Below are positions 14,068-14,873 of a DNA stretch of 14,873 nucleotides, piece after piece. Positions within the stretch are counted from its first letter, which is position 1, and each line of letters starts with the position of its first letter. A program made the position numbers and the translations under genes. The DNA is taken from assembly GCA_902796695.1 (NCBI GenBank), contig CADBQE010000118.1, forward strand, positions 1 to 14,873, given 5' to 3'. Under the pieces are notes generated by a model. The model had not been told where the DNA came from. It saw only the letters and a program-made list of their open reading frames with translations, and made no database searches. The stretch is from an uncultured Lachnospiraceae bacterium (GTDB taxonomy: Bacteria; Bacillota; Clostridia; Lachnospirales; Lachnospiraceae).

Positions 14068-14850
14068 ATGTCTGTAATTTCGGAATTGGGCCGTCCGGTC
14101 TTTTATCTGATCTGCGGGGGAATCGTCCTGTTTGTGGCCGTGATCTGCGTTGTTTTCGCGGTCCGGGCGTACCGGGCCGGCAAGGCCATCGGCATGGATG
14201 TTTCCAAAATGAGGCGGGCCGTTATTGCCAGCGCCACCTTTGCGGTGCTGCCGAGCATCGGCATTCTGCTGGGCGTCATCGCGCTATCGGGTTCTCTGGG
14301 CACTCCCTGGCCCTGGCTGCGGCTTTCGGTCATCGGGGCCCTGCATTACGAGACCCAGGTAGCGGAGGCGGCGGCGGAAGCCGTGGGCACCGGGGGGCTT
14401 TCCGCCAGCCGCATGACGGCGGAAGCCTTTTCCACCATCGCGCTCGTCATGAGCATCTGCATCATGTGGGGCATGGTCTTTGCGGTCATCAGCTGCAAAG
14501 CCTATTCCCGGAAGCTGCTGGAGCCGAAGCCGGTCCGGAAAGATAAAAAGAAGCGCGGGCCCGACATGATGGCGTTCGGCGATACCGCCATGACGGCCAT
14601 GTTCATCGGCCTGGTCTCCACCTATATCGGCAGTTACGCCGGCACCTTTATCTCCGGCGGCGAAGGCGGAAGGCTAAGTTTTACCGGCTCGCTGCTTCCG
14701 CTCGCCGTGGCTCTTGTCGGTGCGCTCGCTATGGGAGGATTCACGCTGCTCAGGGAGAAGAAAAAAGCGGAATGGATCGACGGCTTTTCCGTGGCCGGCA
14801 GCATGCTGATCGCGATGACCGCCGCCATCTTTTTAGGGAAAATACTGTAA
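14068..14850 (+). CDS. DUF5058-like integral membrane protein
   Basis: 260 residues with about six hydrophobic segments (roughly 10-33, 52-74, 118-142, 170-194, 206-227 and 238-258). A conserved-looking polar stretch follows the second helix (SLGTPWPWLRLSVIG, then ALHYETQVAEAA), and a strongly basic cytoplasmic loop (KPVRKDKKKRG, 154-164) lies between helices three and four. It resembles Clostridia proteins annotated DUF5058, whose function is unknown; a transporter component is plausible from topology only. The ATG at 14068 is chosen because GGGAGGA lies six bases upstream; the longer frame upstream runs through the promoter region. It is divergent from the ABC/cyclase run and followed 13 bases later by another gene, so it probably begins a separate operon. 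Confidence 0.82.
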   Translation: MSVISELGRPVFYLICGGIVLFVAVICVVFAVRAYRAGKAIGMDVSKMRRAVIASATFAVLPSIGILLGVIALSGSLGTPWPWLRLSVIGALHYETQVAEAAAEAVGTGGLSASRMTAEAFSTIALVMSICIMWGMVFAVISCKAYSRKLLEPKPVRKDKKKRGPDMMAFGDTAMTAMFIGLVSTYIGSYAGTFISGGEGGRLSFTGSLLPLAVALVGALAMGGFTLLREKKKAEWIDGFSVAGSMLIAMTAAIFLGKIL

Positions 14851-14863
14851 GGAGGTTCGTGTC

Positions 14864-14873
14864 ATGGAAAAGA
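14864..14873 (+). CDS. Start of a downstream gene, truncated by the window edge
   Basis: ATGGAAAAG follows the DUF5058-like gene by 13 bases, with GGAGG eight bases upstream (14851-14855, directly after the previous stop). Only three codons are visible (Met-Glu-Lys), so no identity can be given. The spacing suggests it is co-transcribed with the DUF5058-like gene. Confidence 0.6.

Noticed and set aside
1..14873. CRISPR arrays, tRNA or rRNA genes, insertion sequences
   Set aside because: No regularly spaced repeats, no tRNA-like cloverleaf or rRNA segments, and no transposase frame or terminal repeats were seen; nearly all bases are accounted for by coding sequence.

Overview
The window looks like chromosomal DNA from a GC-rich member of the Bacillota, probably class Clostridia. 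The reasons are strong AGGAGG-type ribosome binding sites before most uncoupled genes, very tight gene packing, and a DUF5058-like membrane protein. This placement is an inference; no 16S rRNA or other taxonomic marker is present. Coding density is near complete and no gene-free stretch exceeds 140 bases.

Thirteen of the fifteen genes lie on the minus strand in one unbroken run from about 13927 down to 43, with overlaps or gaps of 0-68 bases. Read in the direction of transcription there are four blocks. (1) 13927-7265 is a signalling/transport module: a GAF domain fused to a MacB/LolD-type ABC ATPase, an 8-helix FtsX-type permease, a PAS-class III nucleotide cyclase with a PilZ-like tail, a 44-residue small protein, and a zinc-ribbon/TPR/one-helix membrane protein. 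(2) 7229-3723 is the complete dTDP-L-rhamnose pathway in the order rfbA-rfbB-rfbD-rfbC, followed by a family 2 glycosyltransferase (to 2782) that probably uses the sugar. (3) 2731-2303 is acpS, holo-acyl-carrier-protein synthase. (4) 2310-43 is tdh-kbl, the two-step conversion of threonine to glycine and acetyl-CoA.

A 140-base divergent intergenic region (13928-14067) separates this run from a plus-strand unit: a DUF5058-like six-helix membrane protein and the first codons of the next gene, cut by the window edge. The divergent region holds a good sigma-A-type promoter for the minus-strand run (TTGAAA, 17 bases, TAAAGT). A perfect 14-base palindrome (TTTTCTCGAGAAAA) directly abuts its -10 box and covers the expected transcription start, which makes it a strong operator candidate.

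The most interesting part is block 1. A transporter ATPase carrying its own GAF sensor is co-encoded with its permease, a PAS-regulated cyclase with non-canonical substrate-selecting residues, an unrecognised microprotein and a zinc-ribbon/TPR membrane protein, all coupled by 0-15 base junctions. A reasonable but untested hypothesis is that the cyclase product is sensed by the GAF domain and gates the transporter. The rhamnose, acpS and threonine genes look like ordinary metabolism co-oriented behind it.
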